From an uncultured Bacteroides sp. (GTDB taxonomy: Bacteria; Bacteroidota; Bacteroidia; Bacteroidales; Bacteroidaceae), in assembly GCA_905197435.1 (NCBI GenBank), contig CAJJYX010000003.1, positions 1-47,618 of the forward strand: a DNA stretch of 47,618 nt. The letters run 5' to 3'. Shown in pieces: positions 1-8,909 of the stretch (its first letter is position 1; each line of letters starts with the position of its first letter). Under the pieces are notes generated by a model, which was not told where the DNA came from, searched no databases, and worked only from the letters and a program-made list of their open reading frames with translations. The position numbers were made by a program, and so were the translations under genes.

Positions 1-63
1 ACAAATGGGTTATCAGTGTAAGAACCCTTTTGTATGCTGTCTGTTCGTTTATCTACATTTTCG

Positions 64-250
64 TCAGTCGCTCATTTCCGTTGCCGTCTGCGGTTTTAAG
101 TACAGGCTTGAAAGGGGAAAGGTTTTCGGGGTGAATACTCTCTGGCGGAGGAAGATTCAGCCCGAAACGGCCCTGCCGCCTGACCTTGCCGTTGCCGTCA
201 GCGCCATACGCTACCTTTGCATCCGTGCGTCGGAAACAGGTGGTTGGCGG
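64..250 (+). repeat. Long structured hairpin element, copy L
   Basis: No gene is visible here; the stretch folds into nested inverted repeats. An inner stem pairs TTTCGGGGTGAAT (124-136) with ATTCAGCCCGAAA (155-167), one mismatch in 13 pairs, around a small CTC/GAG apical stem. The downstream motif CCGCCTGACCTTGC (176-189) and the core GAGGAAGATT also occur in the element at 41864-42050. The stem sequences of the two copies differ while pairing is kept, so the structure itself appears to be under selection. It lies directly 3' of the leftward recombinase operon that ends at 259. Function is unknown; a structured RNA, a terminator-like 3' element or a DNA site for recombination are all possible. 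Confidence 0.6.
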
Positions 251-258
251 AATGGACA

Positions 259-633
259 TCAACTATACCATAGGTTGCTGCCTTTGTCACAAGAGAAGAA
301 CAATGTTATTGGATTCCCTTTCTTGGCGGCGCAGATTTCATTTATTACAAACTGTCTGAACAAGATACTCTCTTTACTGCATATTCTGAATGCAATGGCT
401 ATAACCATTTCAAGGTTATAAACATCATAACTGATGCCGCCAGGTTGCTTGATATACTTCATCGTATCACATTCGTTCAATTCCTTGTTCTTATATATAG
501 TATGAATCGCCTTGCGAATGCAGCATGAGAATACCCCGAACAAGTCGGCTATCTCAAATTGGGTCATCCATACAGGTGTAGTCGGCATAGTGGTTACACC
601 TGCTTCACTGATTGTAATTATTCCTCTATCCAT
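259..633 (-). CDS. Small RhuM-like protein in recombinase operon
   Basis: A protein of about 124 residues from the ATG at 633 (a GTG two codons upstream would make it overlap the recombinase). The part reading MPTTPVWMTQFEIADLFGVF, followed by a stretch predicted to form helix-turn-helix-like helices, resembles the N-terminal half of RhuM/virulence-type proteins common beside Bacteroides integrases. It is much shorter than full RhuM proteins (around 300 residues), so it is a truncated or minimal family member. Its start lies 2 bases after the stop of the preceding recombinase gene, so it should be co-transcribed and translationally coupled. A DNA-binding accessory role is only an inference. 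Confidence 0.55.
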   Translation of the reverse strand: MDRGIITISEAGVTTMPTTPVWMTQFEIADLFGVFSCCIRKAIHTIYKNKELNECDTMKYIKQPGGISYDVYNLEMVIAIAFRICSKESILFRQFVINEICAAKKGNPITLFFSCDKGSNLWYS

Positions 634-635
634 AG

Positions 636-1979
636 TCACTTGATTTTAATCTTGTCACTTGATTCACATTCCTTTTTCCAACCACTGTAATTACCGCATT
701 TGAATACCCGTGAAGGCATGCCGTCATTGGGCAACGCATACTTGCCTTTGATATTTTCAGACAGGACAGCCAAATCCTTGCTCACTTTATGGTTGGTTAT
801 TTCAGCGTATATCTGGGTAGTCCGTATGGAGTAATGCCCCATCATCTTGCTGATGGTTTCTATCGGGACCCCGTTGCTCAGGCAGATAAGGGTCGCGAAA
901 CTGTGCCGGGCTTGGTAGAATGTTAAATGGCATCCTAAATCACACTGTTCGGCTATGATTTTAAGGCTGCGGCACAAGCTGCTGGTCTGTGGGACGAAGA
1001 ACAATTTTCCGTCCTTGCCTTCACCCTTGTATTTCTCAATGATGCGGAGAGGAATGTCAAGAAGTTTGATATGGCACTCCGCCTTGGTCTTCTGCCGTGC
1101 GATGTGAATCCATTTGGAACCGTCTTCCTTCGTGATGATGTTGTCTTCCGTCAGATTCGCCAAGTCAGCCCTTCCGATGCCCGTAAATACCGAAAAGACA
1201 AACAGGTCGCGTGTGTGGCACAGGCGGTAGGTGGGTAGTCGGGCATTGAGCAGTTTTTCAAACTGTTCCCTGTCCAAATGGCGATGGTTTACAGGCACCT
1301 TCTCTACCTTATGCCCAGCGAAAGGGTCACGTTTCAGTATATGCCTCTTCAACGCCAGCCGTGTCATCTTGTGCAGCAGGATAAGATAGTCATTGTAGGC
1401 GGACACTTTTAACCGCAGTACGGTAGAGAAATAGAATGTGAGGTCGGTCATGAACTTCATCGTCAGCGAACGAAGCGGAATATCCTCCAAGTCATACTTG
1501 TATCTCAGAAAGTTGTATATATGCTTGCGCGTGGTCAGATAGCGGATATAGGTATGCCTTGTCCGGTCAATGCCCACACCTCTGGCGTATTCTTCGTTGT
1601 GCTCGTCAAACAGGGATAGCAATGTCTCTTTGACATCGGATTTTCCAGTGACGGCGTTCTTGATGATTTCGGATGAGACGAAACCATAAGAGTCCACGTT
1701 CTTCCTGTAGGCGGATTTCGCTTTTCCCTCCAACGTCTCCAGCAATGAGTTCAGCCTGTTCAACTCATTTCTTTTTTCGCCGGTGATGTTTCCGGTCTTG
1801 CGCCCGTCCGTGAATGCCTTTCCCGCTTTTGCGTCCCATAGGTCAGGCTCTATTTCCAGTCCGGTGGAATACTGGCTCACCTTCCCGTCAAGGGTGACAC
1901 GCCCCATAATCGGGCATCTGCCGTTTTTCTTTGTCTTCTGGCGGTTGATGTAGAACAACAGTTTGAATGTGCTTCGCAT
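636..1979 (-). CDS. Tyrosine recombinase/integrase (B gene of left pair)
   Basis: A 447-residue site-specific recombinase with a Bacteroidales arm-binding N-terminus (MRSTFKLLFYINRQKTKKNG), a SAM-like core-binding middle and a C-terminal catalytic domain. The tyrosine nucleophile sits in the conserved tail MMGHYSIRTTQIYAEI. Two catalytic positions are unusual. Arg I is Gly (FTGIGRADL), a position also substituted in the IntDOT family. The HxxR histidine is Tyr (TFYQARHSF; codon TAC on the coding strand), which is rare and may impair catalysis. It begins 3 bases after the stop of the upstream recombinase gene, so the two form an operon with the RhuM-like gene. It probably moves a Bacteroides genomic island extending left of the window. 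Confidence 0.9.
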   Translation of the reverse strand: MRSTFKLLFYINRQKTKKNGRCPIMGRVTLDGKVSQYSTGLEIEPDLWDAKAGKAFTDGRKTGNITGEKRNELNRLNSLLETLEGKAKSAYRKNVDSYGFVSSEIIKNAVTGKSDVKETLLSLFDEHNEEYARGVGIDRTRHTYIRYLTTRKHIYNFLRYKYDLEDIPLRSLTMKFMTDLTFYFSTVLRLKVSAYNDYLILLHKMTRLALKRHILKRDPFAGHKVEKVPVNHRHLDREQFEKLLNARLPTYRLCHTRDLFVFSVFTGIGRADLANLTEDNIITKEDGSKWIHIARQKTKAECHIKLLDIPLRIIEKYKGEGKDGKLFFVPQTSSLCRSLKIIAEQCDLGCHLTFYQARHSFATLICLSNGVPIETISKMMGHYSIRTTQIYAEITNHKVSKDLAVLSENIKGKYALPNDGMPSRVFKCGNYSGWKKECESSDKIKIK

Positions 1980-1982
1980 GGC

Positions 1983-3314
1983 TTATCCCTCCATTATTTT
2001 AGTTATGTACTCCCGTTGCTTCACGCTCGGATTGACTTTCCGCCGGCTGTAGTCTTTCAGAATCGGTGACGGGGCGGTGTCGATGTCCGACAAGGAGAAC
2101 TTGCCCCCGATAACATCTTTCAGGCAATCCACATCCCTGTCTATCTTGTCCTGGGTGACTTTCGCATACCGCTGCGTGGTGGTGATATGCCGATGCCCCA
2201 TGATTTTGCTGACGGTTTCTATCGGAATCCCCTGTGACAGGCAGATGATGCTTCCGAAGGTGTGACGTGCCTGGTGAAATGAGATTGGACGGTTGATGCC
2301 GCACATCACGGACATCTTTTTCAGATGTCTGTTCATGCTCTCCTTGGTCAGCATCGGAAGGAGTTTTCCGTTGTCGTCCATGCCCTTGTACTTTTCGATG
2401 ATACTCAAGGGAATCTCCATCAGCCTCACACATTCGGGTGTCCCCGTCTTTTGTCTTTCCGTATGAATCCACATACTGCCGTCATCGGCTTTCACCAGAT
2501 TGGCGGTTGTCAGGCTTCTCATGTCGCAATAGCAGATCCCCGTCCAGCACGAGAACAGAAACATATCCCTCGTGAAATTGCGATTGGGAGTGTCATAGGT
2601 CGTGTTTGAAAACAGGTCAAGCTCGTCTTCCGTCAGGTACATCTGTTTGAAAGCGGGTTTCTGTGGGGCATAGCCTTTGAACGGGCTGAAAGGAACGATG
2701 CCACGGAACACGGCAAGCATCATCACGCTTTTCAGGCGGTTGACATGTCCGAGTATGGTTCTGGGCATGAAACGTCTTGTCGTGCGCATATACATATCAA
2801 ACGCCTCGATAAAACTCTCATCCAACTGCTTGACGGGCATATCCGACACATGGTATTTCTCTTTCAGGAATGCACCGAGTATCCGGTAGGTGTTCTGGTA
2901 CTGGTAAAATGTGTTTACCGCCCTGTTCACCCCTACACGCAGGGCATAGTCACTGTTATGTTCCGCATAGAGTTTCATGATGGTGTCCTGTGTTTCAGCC
3001 AGACCTTGGAACACGTTTCTGACTTCCTCTGCCGTTACGACATCCTGTATGTCGAAAAGCTCGTTGAACCGTTTCTGCAGTAACAGCAGTACCCTTTCAA
3101 TCTCCCTGTTTGCCATTGTCGCCACCTTGCTTTTGCCCGTACAACGTTGGGCGGTGGCATTCCACAACTGCACTTCAATTTTGAACTTGCATGCGAATTG
3201 TGCGATGGAATTGACCCTCCCTTTGACGGATATTCTTCCCATGAGTGGAGAAAAGCCGTCCTTGTCCTGTCCGCTGCGCTTGATGTAGAGCAGCACTTTC
3301 ATTTCAGTTTTCAT
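1983..3314 (-). CDS. Tyrosine recombinase/integrase (A gene of left pair)
   Basis: A 443-residue recombinase, first gene of the leftward operon. The N-terminal arm-binding domain (MKTEMKVLLYIKRSGQDKDG) is of the type seen in Bacteroides conjugative-element integrases. The catalytic domain has SFHQARHTFGS (intact HxxR), then IMGHRHITTTQRYAKV with the nucleophilic Tyr. Arg I is replaced by Cys (WTGICYCDM); IntDOT has Ser there, so this may still be active. It is paralogous to the 409-residue recombinase at 43288-44517, and each is followed by a second recombinase of the MRSTF type. A -7-like box lies 17 bases upstream of its start. Confidence 0.92.
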   Translation of the reverse strand: MKTEMKVLLYIKRSGQDKDGFSPLMGRISVKGRVNSIAQFACKFKIEVQLWNATAQRCTGKSKVATMANREIERVLLLLQKRFNELFDIQDVVTAEEVRNVFQGLAETQDTIMKLYAEHNSDYALRVGVNRAVNTFYQYQNTYRILGAFLKEKYHVSDMPVKQLDESFIEAFDMYMRTTRRFMPRTILGHVNRLKSVMMLAVFRGIVPFSPFKGYAPQKPAFKQMYLTEDELDLFSNTTYDTPNRNFTRDMFLFSCWTGICYCDMRSLTTANLVKADDGSMWIHTERQKTGTPECVRLMEIPLSIIEKYKGMDDNGKLLPMLTKESMNRHLKKMSVMCGINRPISFHQARHTFGSIICLSQGIPIETVSKIMGHRHITTTQRYAKVTQDKIDRDVDCLKDVIGGKFSLSDIDTAPSPILKDYSRRKVNPSVKQREYITKIMEG

Positions 3315-3331
3315 GCGTTACTTTTTTGATT

Positions 3332-3341
3332 GCAATATTAC
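3332..3341 (-). promoter_or_regulatory. Probable -7 box of left recombinase operon; att-like sequence
   Basis: On the minus strand the sequence reads GTAATATTGC, which contains TAATATTG, close to the Bacteroides -7 consensus TAnnTTTG, 17 bases before the ATG at 3314. The same decamer differs at one fixed position from the IntDOT core GTAnnTTTGC. Promoter is the simpler reading; an attachment core cannot be excluded from one side alone. Confidence 0.35.
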
Positions 3342-3560
3342 TCATACTTCGCCTGTTGAACGGCATGAGAATCAGGCAGAACGGTGCAATCAAAACCGGA
3401 TGGGCTAAATCTGCCGGATAAAGGGATATTCCCGGATGGAAAGTCCTTTCCGATGACAGCTTAATCCCTGATTGACTGCACTTAGATGAAATGAAAACAG
3501 GTAATGACTTGGTAGCTGAACAGGTTCATTATTCCACCTGTCTTTGCAGTTTGTCCAACT

Positions 3561-3956
3561 ATGCAAATCAACGCAATTTGGCTGTATTACAACGAATTGT
3601 CATTTATTTGCTGTATTCTTCTCTTGGCTGCATTGATAATTTTCTATCCCTTCACCGGGTTGAGTTACATAGATATAAAGACACTCACCTTTGACAAAAT
3701 CCAGCGCATGGATTTCGACGGCGAGGAATGGATCATCACCCGCCGCACCAAGACCAAAGTATCGAGCAACGTCCCCCTGATGGAAATTGCCAAAGAACTG
3801 ATCGAACGCTACAAAGGGCTTGCAAAGGATGATTTCGTGTTTCCCATGCCAAGTAACGGCACTTGTAACGACCATCTGAAAAAGATAGCCACGGTTTGCG
3901 GGATAAACAAGGAAGTCACCTTCCATCTTTCAAGACATTCAAGTTTTCTTTTCTAA
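3561..3956 (+). pseudogene. Truncated tyrosine recombinase remnant
   Basis: A 131-codon reading frame whose part from about 3640 matches the catalytic domain of Bacteroidales recombinases: FTGLSYIDIKTLTFDKI, then the beta-hairpin TRRTKTKVSSNVPL, then VTFHLSRHS. It stops right after the HxxRH motif (SSFLF then stop), so the GH motif and tyrosine nucleophile are missing. The arm-binding and core-binding domains are also absent; the 5' part (3491-3630) encodes nothing recognisable. It is oriented opposite to the intact left pair. It is a relic of an earlier insertion and cannot be catalytic. Confidence 0.8.
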
Positions 3957-4787
3957 TTGAAATACAGACAATTGGAAAATATCTATACTATAATAGGTAA
4001 CGATTTAGAAACGAGCGAACTACGTATATTTGTCATGTTTTGCATTAAGTCTAAAGAACACTTTTATTACACTGCAAAGATAGTATTTTTTTGTTTATCT
4101 GCAATTTCCCTGATTGTAATTTTAACTGGCAATAGCAGATGCTACAGCAGGTTCAACAGGCAATTTTGATAAACCTTATTTCATATTTTCCTAATTAATG
4201 TAGCAAATCCCATTCAGGGCTGTTCATCAACTCCACGCTGACGCAACTCGGGTGCAATATTTTATGGAAGATGTTTCGCAACGGAATGCTGGAACATTAC
4301 GGGCTGTTTCTGAATCTGGAAACGATGAAGGTGAATCCAATATCTGTGTAGGTTTACCTTATAGAAATGAAAGGTATTAAATGATAACCAAGCAGAGATG
4401 CAATCACATAATCTCTTATGATGACGGTGAAGATAACCTGCTCAAATTCGATTAGAGCAAGGCTAAGATTTCTGAAGAGATTCTATCTTTATCATGTTCT
4501 TGACAAAGTAGCACATTCCCATCCAGCATTGTAATGTGTTTGATTGCTTAGTTCTTATCTAAACTTTGAAAATTTCATTGATAATCAACTGGCTATATTC
4601 GCCTATTTTGCTACAATGTCCTTTAGTTTTAATCTTTCAAAACGACATTTTTTTGTACTTCAGCATTGAATAGATGTCTGTTATTTAAATGAAGTTTTGA
4701 CATTATCATTTCTCCTTGGCACTAGCAGTTTGTATACGTTTCTCATAAAGAAATAGTATCCAATTATTATTATTTATTCGGTAAACA
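3957..4787. other. Gene-poor graveyard between recombinase relic and PUL
   Basis: No intact gene is seen in these 830 bases. On the plus strand 4211-4351 reads as a 46-residue open segment without a start (LFINSTLTQLGCNILWKMF and on to NPISV-stop) whose codon choice looks coding, but I do not recognise the family. A 24-codon scrap at 4381-4455 (ending GEDNLLKFD) is also unassigned. Both look like decayed ends of former genes, which fits repeated insertion and deletion at this junction. The remainder is AT-rich with no clear terminator for the regulator gene that ends at 4788. Confidence 0.5.
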
Positions 4788-7700
4788 CTAATTATATTCT
4801 GATGGCAGACATCCATATTCTTCCTTAAAGTACTTGGCAAACTGCTTGGGGGACAGCCCCACCTGATAAGCTATTTGAGAGATACTGAGTTGACTCTTCT
4901 CCAATAATTGTTTTCCGCGTTTAAGACGTAAGATTCTCATAAACTCCAAAGGAGACTTCCCCGTAATAGACATCAACTTCTTATATAGACCACTCCGGCT
5001 AATACCTATCTGCGCGCTGAGCTCCTCAACGGAAAACTCTGAGTTATCCATATTTTCTTCCACAATGCGGATAGCCTTCTCTATTAATTGTTCATCCAGA
5101 CTGCTAATCGTTATTTCGGATGGAGATACCTCCATCTTACCGAACTTTTCATGGTTGCTCTGTGTCCATTGCAGCAACTTCTGAATCCGCAACAATAGGA
5201 TGTCGAGGTTGAAAGGCTTGGTGATGTAGTCGTCGGCTCCTTCGCGCAATCCGCCCAACACATGTTCTTCGGCGGTGCGGGCGGTCAGCAGGATGACGGG
5301 GATGTGCGAGAACCGGATGTCCGTCTTGACGGCATGGCATAATTCCAGCCCGTCCATGACAGGCATCATCACGTCGCTGATTACCATTTGTACAGACTGC
5401 TGCGACAGGATCTCAAGTGCTTCCTTGCCGTTGGAAGCCTCGAACACCTGATAGTGTTCTTTCAGGCATCCCACTAGGAAACGGCGGAAATCGTCGTTGT
5501 CCTCCACCACAAGAACCGATATGCCTTCCTCTTGAGAGCCGTGGCAAAGCTGCCTTTCCTCATTCGTCTCGCCCACGACAGGCAAGGTAATGACAAAGAT
5601 GCTTCCTTGCGGCCGATTATCGGTTATCCGGATGGTACCTTGGTGCAAGGTCACGTATTCTTTAACGATATGCAATCCGATGCCGCTGCCTACATACGTT
5701 GTGGCGGCGTGCTGTTCCTGAAAGAAACGGTCGAACACTTTTTCCTTGTTCTCGTCCTTGATGCCAATGCCTGTATCGGCCACTTGTATGCGTACATGTT
5801 CTTTTTCCGACACACGTATTTTATCGACCGTAACCACCACGCTTCCATCTTCCCGATTGTACTTGACGGCATTGGACAGAAGGTTGAGCAAAATGCGTTG
5901 CATCTTGTTTCGGTCAAAGGACATGCTGATATCGGCATCCATCAGGTTCAACTCCAACTGTATGCCGTTTTTAAGAGACAGTTCCTTGAAGGAATCGCAA
6001 GTCTCTTTGACAAAATCCGACAGGTTACCGTATGAAAGAGAGAGTTGGGCTTTCTGCTTATCCAGTTTTCGGAAGTCAAGCAACTGATTGACCTCGTCCA
6101 GTAAAGCCACCGCATTGCGATGAATCAGCTCCAAGTCTGCTTTCAGGTTTCGGGCCGACTCCGAAGCCAGCAGCTTTTCGAGCGGAGTGATAATCAAAGC
6201 CAGCGGAGTACGAAGGTCGTGACTGACATTGGTGAAGAAACGCATCTTCGCCTCATCCATTTCATGCTGTTGCGTTATCTCCATCTCATGCTTTTGTTGT
6301 TCCATCAAGCGTTTGTGCTTTCTTTGGGTATTCCTTAATATAAGAAGGAAAAGAAAAATGACCATCAGCGCATAACACCCATACGCCGGCAACGAAAGCC
6401 AAAACGGAGGACGGACGTGAATAAGTAAAGAAGATACAGGATTGTCGTATCCGTTAGGCTCATACACTTTTACTTGCAATCGGAAGGTCCCGTAAGACAA
6501 ACGGTTGAAATGAATGCGGTTTCCCTCCAGCTTCACCCATTCCTCCTGTTCTCCCAAGCGATAGGCAAATTGCTGCTTGTGCCGATTCTGATAATCCATG
6601 GACGATACCTCCAGCGCAAAATTACTATCGGAATAGTCCATGGTTATCTCCTCTAATAGCTGAATGTTTTTGGGGAGCAGGATGCGTCCGTTGGAAGTAC
6701 GGGAACCGACTTCCATTTTCTGATTCGCCAACAGCAAGCCGGTAAATACAACAGGATTCCCGGAACGATTGTAGAAGTTGGTTGGCCGGGGAGTTATTTT
6801 CAAATATCCGCCAATGCCTCCCATCAGGATTTCCCCTTGCCCGGTGCAGGTAATGGAATGTGAGTTAAAAGTCATATCGCCAATACCGTCTTCTTCAAAA
6901 TAGGGGTAATACAAGTAGGATGAAGACTTTCCCGTCGGAGAGGCCGCCACCCAAATATTTGTTATTCCATGATCGGTCGCCACCCAAATGTTCTTATACT
7001 TGTCTTCCGTCACGGCACGAATGCACTGGTGCGACAGCCCGTCTTCTATAGAAAGGTGTATCATTCCATCCTTTTTCTCGTCAAAAACAGTCATTCCGGT
7101 ACGAGTACCAATCCACAACAATCCGCGACTGTCATAAAACAGACAGGTGATATAAGAATCGGGCAAGGACTGAGTCCCAGCTTTATTCCCTGTTAGGGAA
7201 ACCATCTTTCGCGTATAGATATCCATAGAATAAAGTCCGCTGCTGGTTCCGACATACAGGTTACGTCCTCCCGAATAAGCCAGATCCATGATACTGTTCG
7301 TTTGGAGGATGGAAGAATCCATCGTATAGGCGGTAAAGTTCCCATCGGCATCCATGGCATACAATCCTTGCATAAACGTACCGAACCAAATGGTTCCGTT
7401 CGCATCTTCCGCTATGCGTCGGATGTATTTCAATGAAGCGGGAGCGGCATTACGCAATGGAATGAACGTTCCTCCTTGTTCATAAAAAGCTCCTCCTCCA
7501 TAAGTTCCGAACCAAAGCCTGCCCTTGGCATCCAGACACGAACAAATAATCAAATCGGAAGGGATGGAGTGTTTTTTCATTTTAAAGCGCGTATAAGAGG
7601 CCTTGCCCGCATCCTGTCGGATTAGCCCCTCTCCATCGAACCCCATCCACAGGTTTCCTTCCTTGTCTTCCTGCAAGCATTTCACGTCTTCCTGTTCCGG

Positions 7701-8714
7701 CAAGAAACAAGTGTTGAAGGCTATTTTATCCAAAGCGGCAAAAGATACTCCCTGTTTGCCCGTTCCTACCCACATGGTGTTCTGATTGTCTTTGAAAAAA
7801 CAATTGATATGATTGTCGGCCAATGAAAAAGGATTCTCTGATTTCTTGTTTATCCGCACCAATTGCTTGTCTTGATTGTAACTGATATAAACTCCTTTGT
7901 CATCCGTTCCAATCCATAAATTGCCGTCCCCGTCATCCATTACGGCAGTTATCAACGCATCTGTCAATTCCTGCCCACCGATGTAATCTATCCATTGCTT
8001 TTGATTGGTATCATAACATTGCAAGCCCGAAGCATGCGAAGCGTAAAACCAAAGCCTGTCCACCGTATCTATATAAAGGTTATATTGCAAACCGGAAGAG
8101 AGGGTTCTTCGTGTTTCCGGACGGATCTGTTGAAAGTTTGAATCGATGCGGGCTATTTCTCCATTCGAGAAGAGCAGATAGGCACACGAACGCCGACAAA
8201 CAACCTGTTGCATTTTTTCCTTTCCAGGCAGTTGAAAGGTATGCAACTTATTCTTTGTAAAATCATAATGGAACAACGTATCCATCACGGTACACCACAG
8301 ATTGTAATCCTTATCGACAGTAAGATAGCTCACCTCTCCCGTTATTCCATATTTATTTAAAATAGGCTGTATCTTGTTCTCCAATTTATCTTGTTCCCGA
8401 TCGTAGATATAATAACTGACGGGACCCTTTATCCAAATATTGCCTGCCGCATCTTCTGCGATAGATTCAATGTCATTGTTGTAAGCCCCTAATTGGGTCG
8501 TTGTGTATTTCTTGAACTGATAACCATCGTATCTGTTCAGACCGTTGAGCGTGGCAAACCACATGAAGCCATACCGGTCGCGCAGGACAGACCGTACATA
8601 ATTATCCGAAATCCCGGACTTCACATCAAGATTTCTAAAGTTTAATCCGTCGTGCGCATATACAAGCCCACAGACAAAACACATCAAAATCAGGAGCAAG
8701 TTCTTTTTCATCAT
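4788..8714 (-). CDS. Hybrid two-component system regulator (HTCS) of the PUL
   Basis: A 1308-residue one-protein sensor-regulator. A signal peptide (1-20) precedes about fourteen beta-propeller repeats with WIGT/WFGT-type motifs (roughly 30-640). A Y_Y_Y domain (about 690-768) and one membrane span (about 771-794) follow. HisKA carries the phospho-acceptor H832 in FFTNVSHDLRTPLAL; the HATPase has ADTGIGI near 979-985 and a GSGIGL box near 1009. The receiver domain has D1114 (VISDVMMPVMDG), and an AraC-type DNA-binding domain covers about 1200-1308. The periplasmic propeller should bind a mannan oligosaccharide and the AraC domain activate the divergent operon. It could start at the second Met (8711). 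All signature residues are present, so it looks functional. Confidence 0.95.
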   Translation of the reverse strand: MMKKNLLLILMCFVCGLVYAHDGLNFRNLDVKSGISDNYVRSVLRDRYGFMWFATLNGLNRYDGYQFKKYTTTQLGAYNNDIESIAEDAAGNIWIKGPVSYYIYDREQDKLENKIQPILNKYGITGEVSYLTVDKDYNLWCTVMDTLFHYDFTKNKLHTFQLPGKEKMQQVVCRRSCAYLLFSNGEIARIDSNFQQIRPETRRTLSSGLQYNLYIDTVDRLWFYASHASGLQCYDTNQKQWIDYIGGQELTDALITAVMDDGDGNLWIGTDDKGVYISYNQDKQLVRINKKSENPFSLADNHINCFFKDNQNTMWVGTGKQGVSFAALDKIAFNTCFLPEQEDVKCLQEDKEGNLWMGFDGEGLIRQDAGKASYTRFKMKKHSIPSDLIICSCLDAKGRLWFGTYGGGAFYEQGGTFIPLRNAAPASLKYIRRIAEDANGTIWFGTFMQGLYAMDADGNFTAYTMDSSILQTNSIMDLAYSGGRNLYVGTSSGLYSMDIYTRKMVSLTGNKAGTQSLPDSYITCLFYDSRGLLWIGTRTGMTVFDEKKDGMIHLSIEDGLSHQCIRAVTEDKYKNIWVATDHGITNIWVAASPTGKSSSYLYYPYFEEDGIGDMTFNSHSITCTGQGEILMGGIGGYLKITPRPTNFYNRSGNPVVFTGLLLANQKMEVGSRTSNGRILLPKNIQLLEEITMDYSDSNFALEVSSMDYQNRHKQQFAYRLGEQEEWVKLEGNRIHFNRLSYGTFRLQVKVYEPNGYDNPVSSLLIHVRPPFWLSLPAYGCYALMVIFLFLLILRNTQRKHKRLMEQQKHEMEITQQHEMDEAKMRFFTNVSHDLRTPLALIITPLEKLLASESARNLKADLELIHRNAVALLDEVNQLLDFRKLDKQKAQLSLSYGNLSDFVKETCDSFKELSLKNGIQLELNLMDADISMSFDRNKMQRILLNLLSNAVKYNREDGSVVVTVDKIRVSEKEHVRIQVADTGIGIKDENKEKVFDRFFQEQHAATTYVGSGIGLHIVKEYVTLHQGTIRITDNRPQGSIFVITLPVVGETNEERQLCHGSQEEGISVLVVEDNDDFRRFLVGCLKEHYQVFEASNGKEALEILSQQSVQMVISDVMMPVMDGLELCHAVKTDIRFSHIPVILLTARTAEEHVLGGLREGADDYITKPFNLDILLLRIQKLLQWTQSNHEKFGKMEVSPSEITISSLDEQLIEKAIRIVEENMDNSEFSVEELSAQIGISRSGLYKKLMSITGKSPLEFMRILRLKRGKQLLEKSQLSISQIAYQVGLSPKQFAKYFKEEYGCLPSEYN

Positions 8715-8736
8715 ATCAGTATTAGGTTTAACGCTG

Positions 8737-8744
8737 CAAAGTTA
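8737..8744 (-). promoter_or_regulatory. -7 box of the HTCS gene
   Basis: The minus strand reads TAACTTTG, an exact match to the Bacteroides -7 consensus TAnnTTTG, 22 bases upstream of the start at 8714. No well-spaced -33 TTTG is evident. Confidence 0.5.
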
Positions 8745-8750
8745 TAAAAA

Positions 8751-8810
8751 TCAAATGGGATAATAGAGGCAAACACTATCCCAAATGAGTAAAAACACTT
8801 CCCAAATTGA
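8751..8810. promoter_or_regulatory. Probable HTCS operator: phased direct repeats plus an inverted half
   Basis: Two direct repeats, CACTATCCCAAATGA (8774-8788) and CACTTCCCAAATTGA (8796-8810), are spaced exactly 22 bp, two helical turns. A third copy in inverted orientation (TCAAATGGGATAATAG, 8751-8766) makes a dyad with the first. They lie between the divergent HTCS gene and the GH5 operon, 62-98 bases upstream of the operon's -7 box. Paired direct repeats are what an AraC-type dimer would bind, so this is the best candidate for the regulator's activation site. Confidence 0.6.
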
Positions 8811-8871
8811 TAAATACACAATACGGATAGTCTGATAATCAATTGAAGAAGCCGATTTATATCTTTCCTCA

Positions 8872-8879
8872 TACATTTG
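8872..8879 (+). promoter_or_regulatory. -7 box of the mannan operon
   Basis: TACATTTG matches TAnnTTTG and puts transcription start near 8886, about 24 bases before the ATG at 8910. No good -33 element sits 19-21 bases upstream, as expected of a promoter that needs activation from the repeats at 8751-8810. Confidence 0.5.
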
Positions 8880-8909
8880 CCAGCACAAAAAGAACCGAAT
8901 TTAAATTTA

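Larger units (their letters stand above)
64..3341 (-). mobile_element. Left dual-recombinase module (right end of an island extending left)
   Basis: Recombinase A (443 residues), recombinase B (447 residues), the RhuM-like gene and structured element L lie head to tail on the minus strand with 2-3 base gaps. The same order, A-type then B-type then structured element, recurs at 41864-44545. This looks like the integration end of a Bacteroidales island whose body would lie to the left of the window. Exact attachment sites are not visible. Confidence 0.6.
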
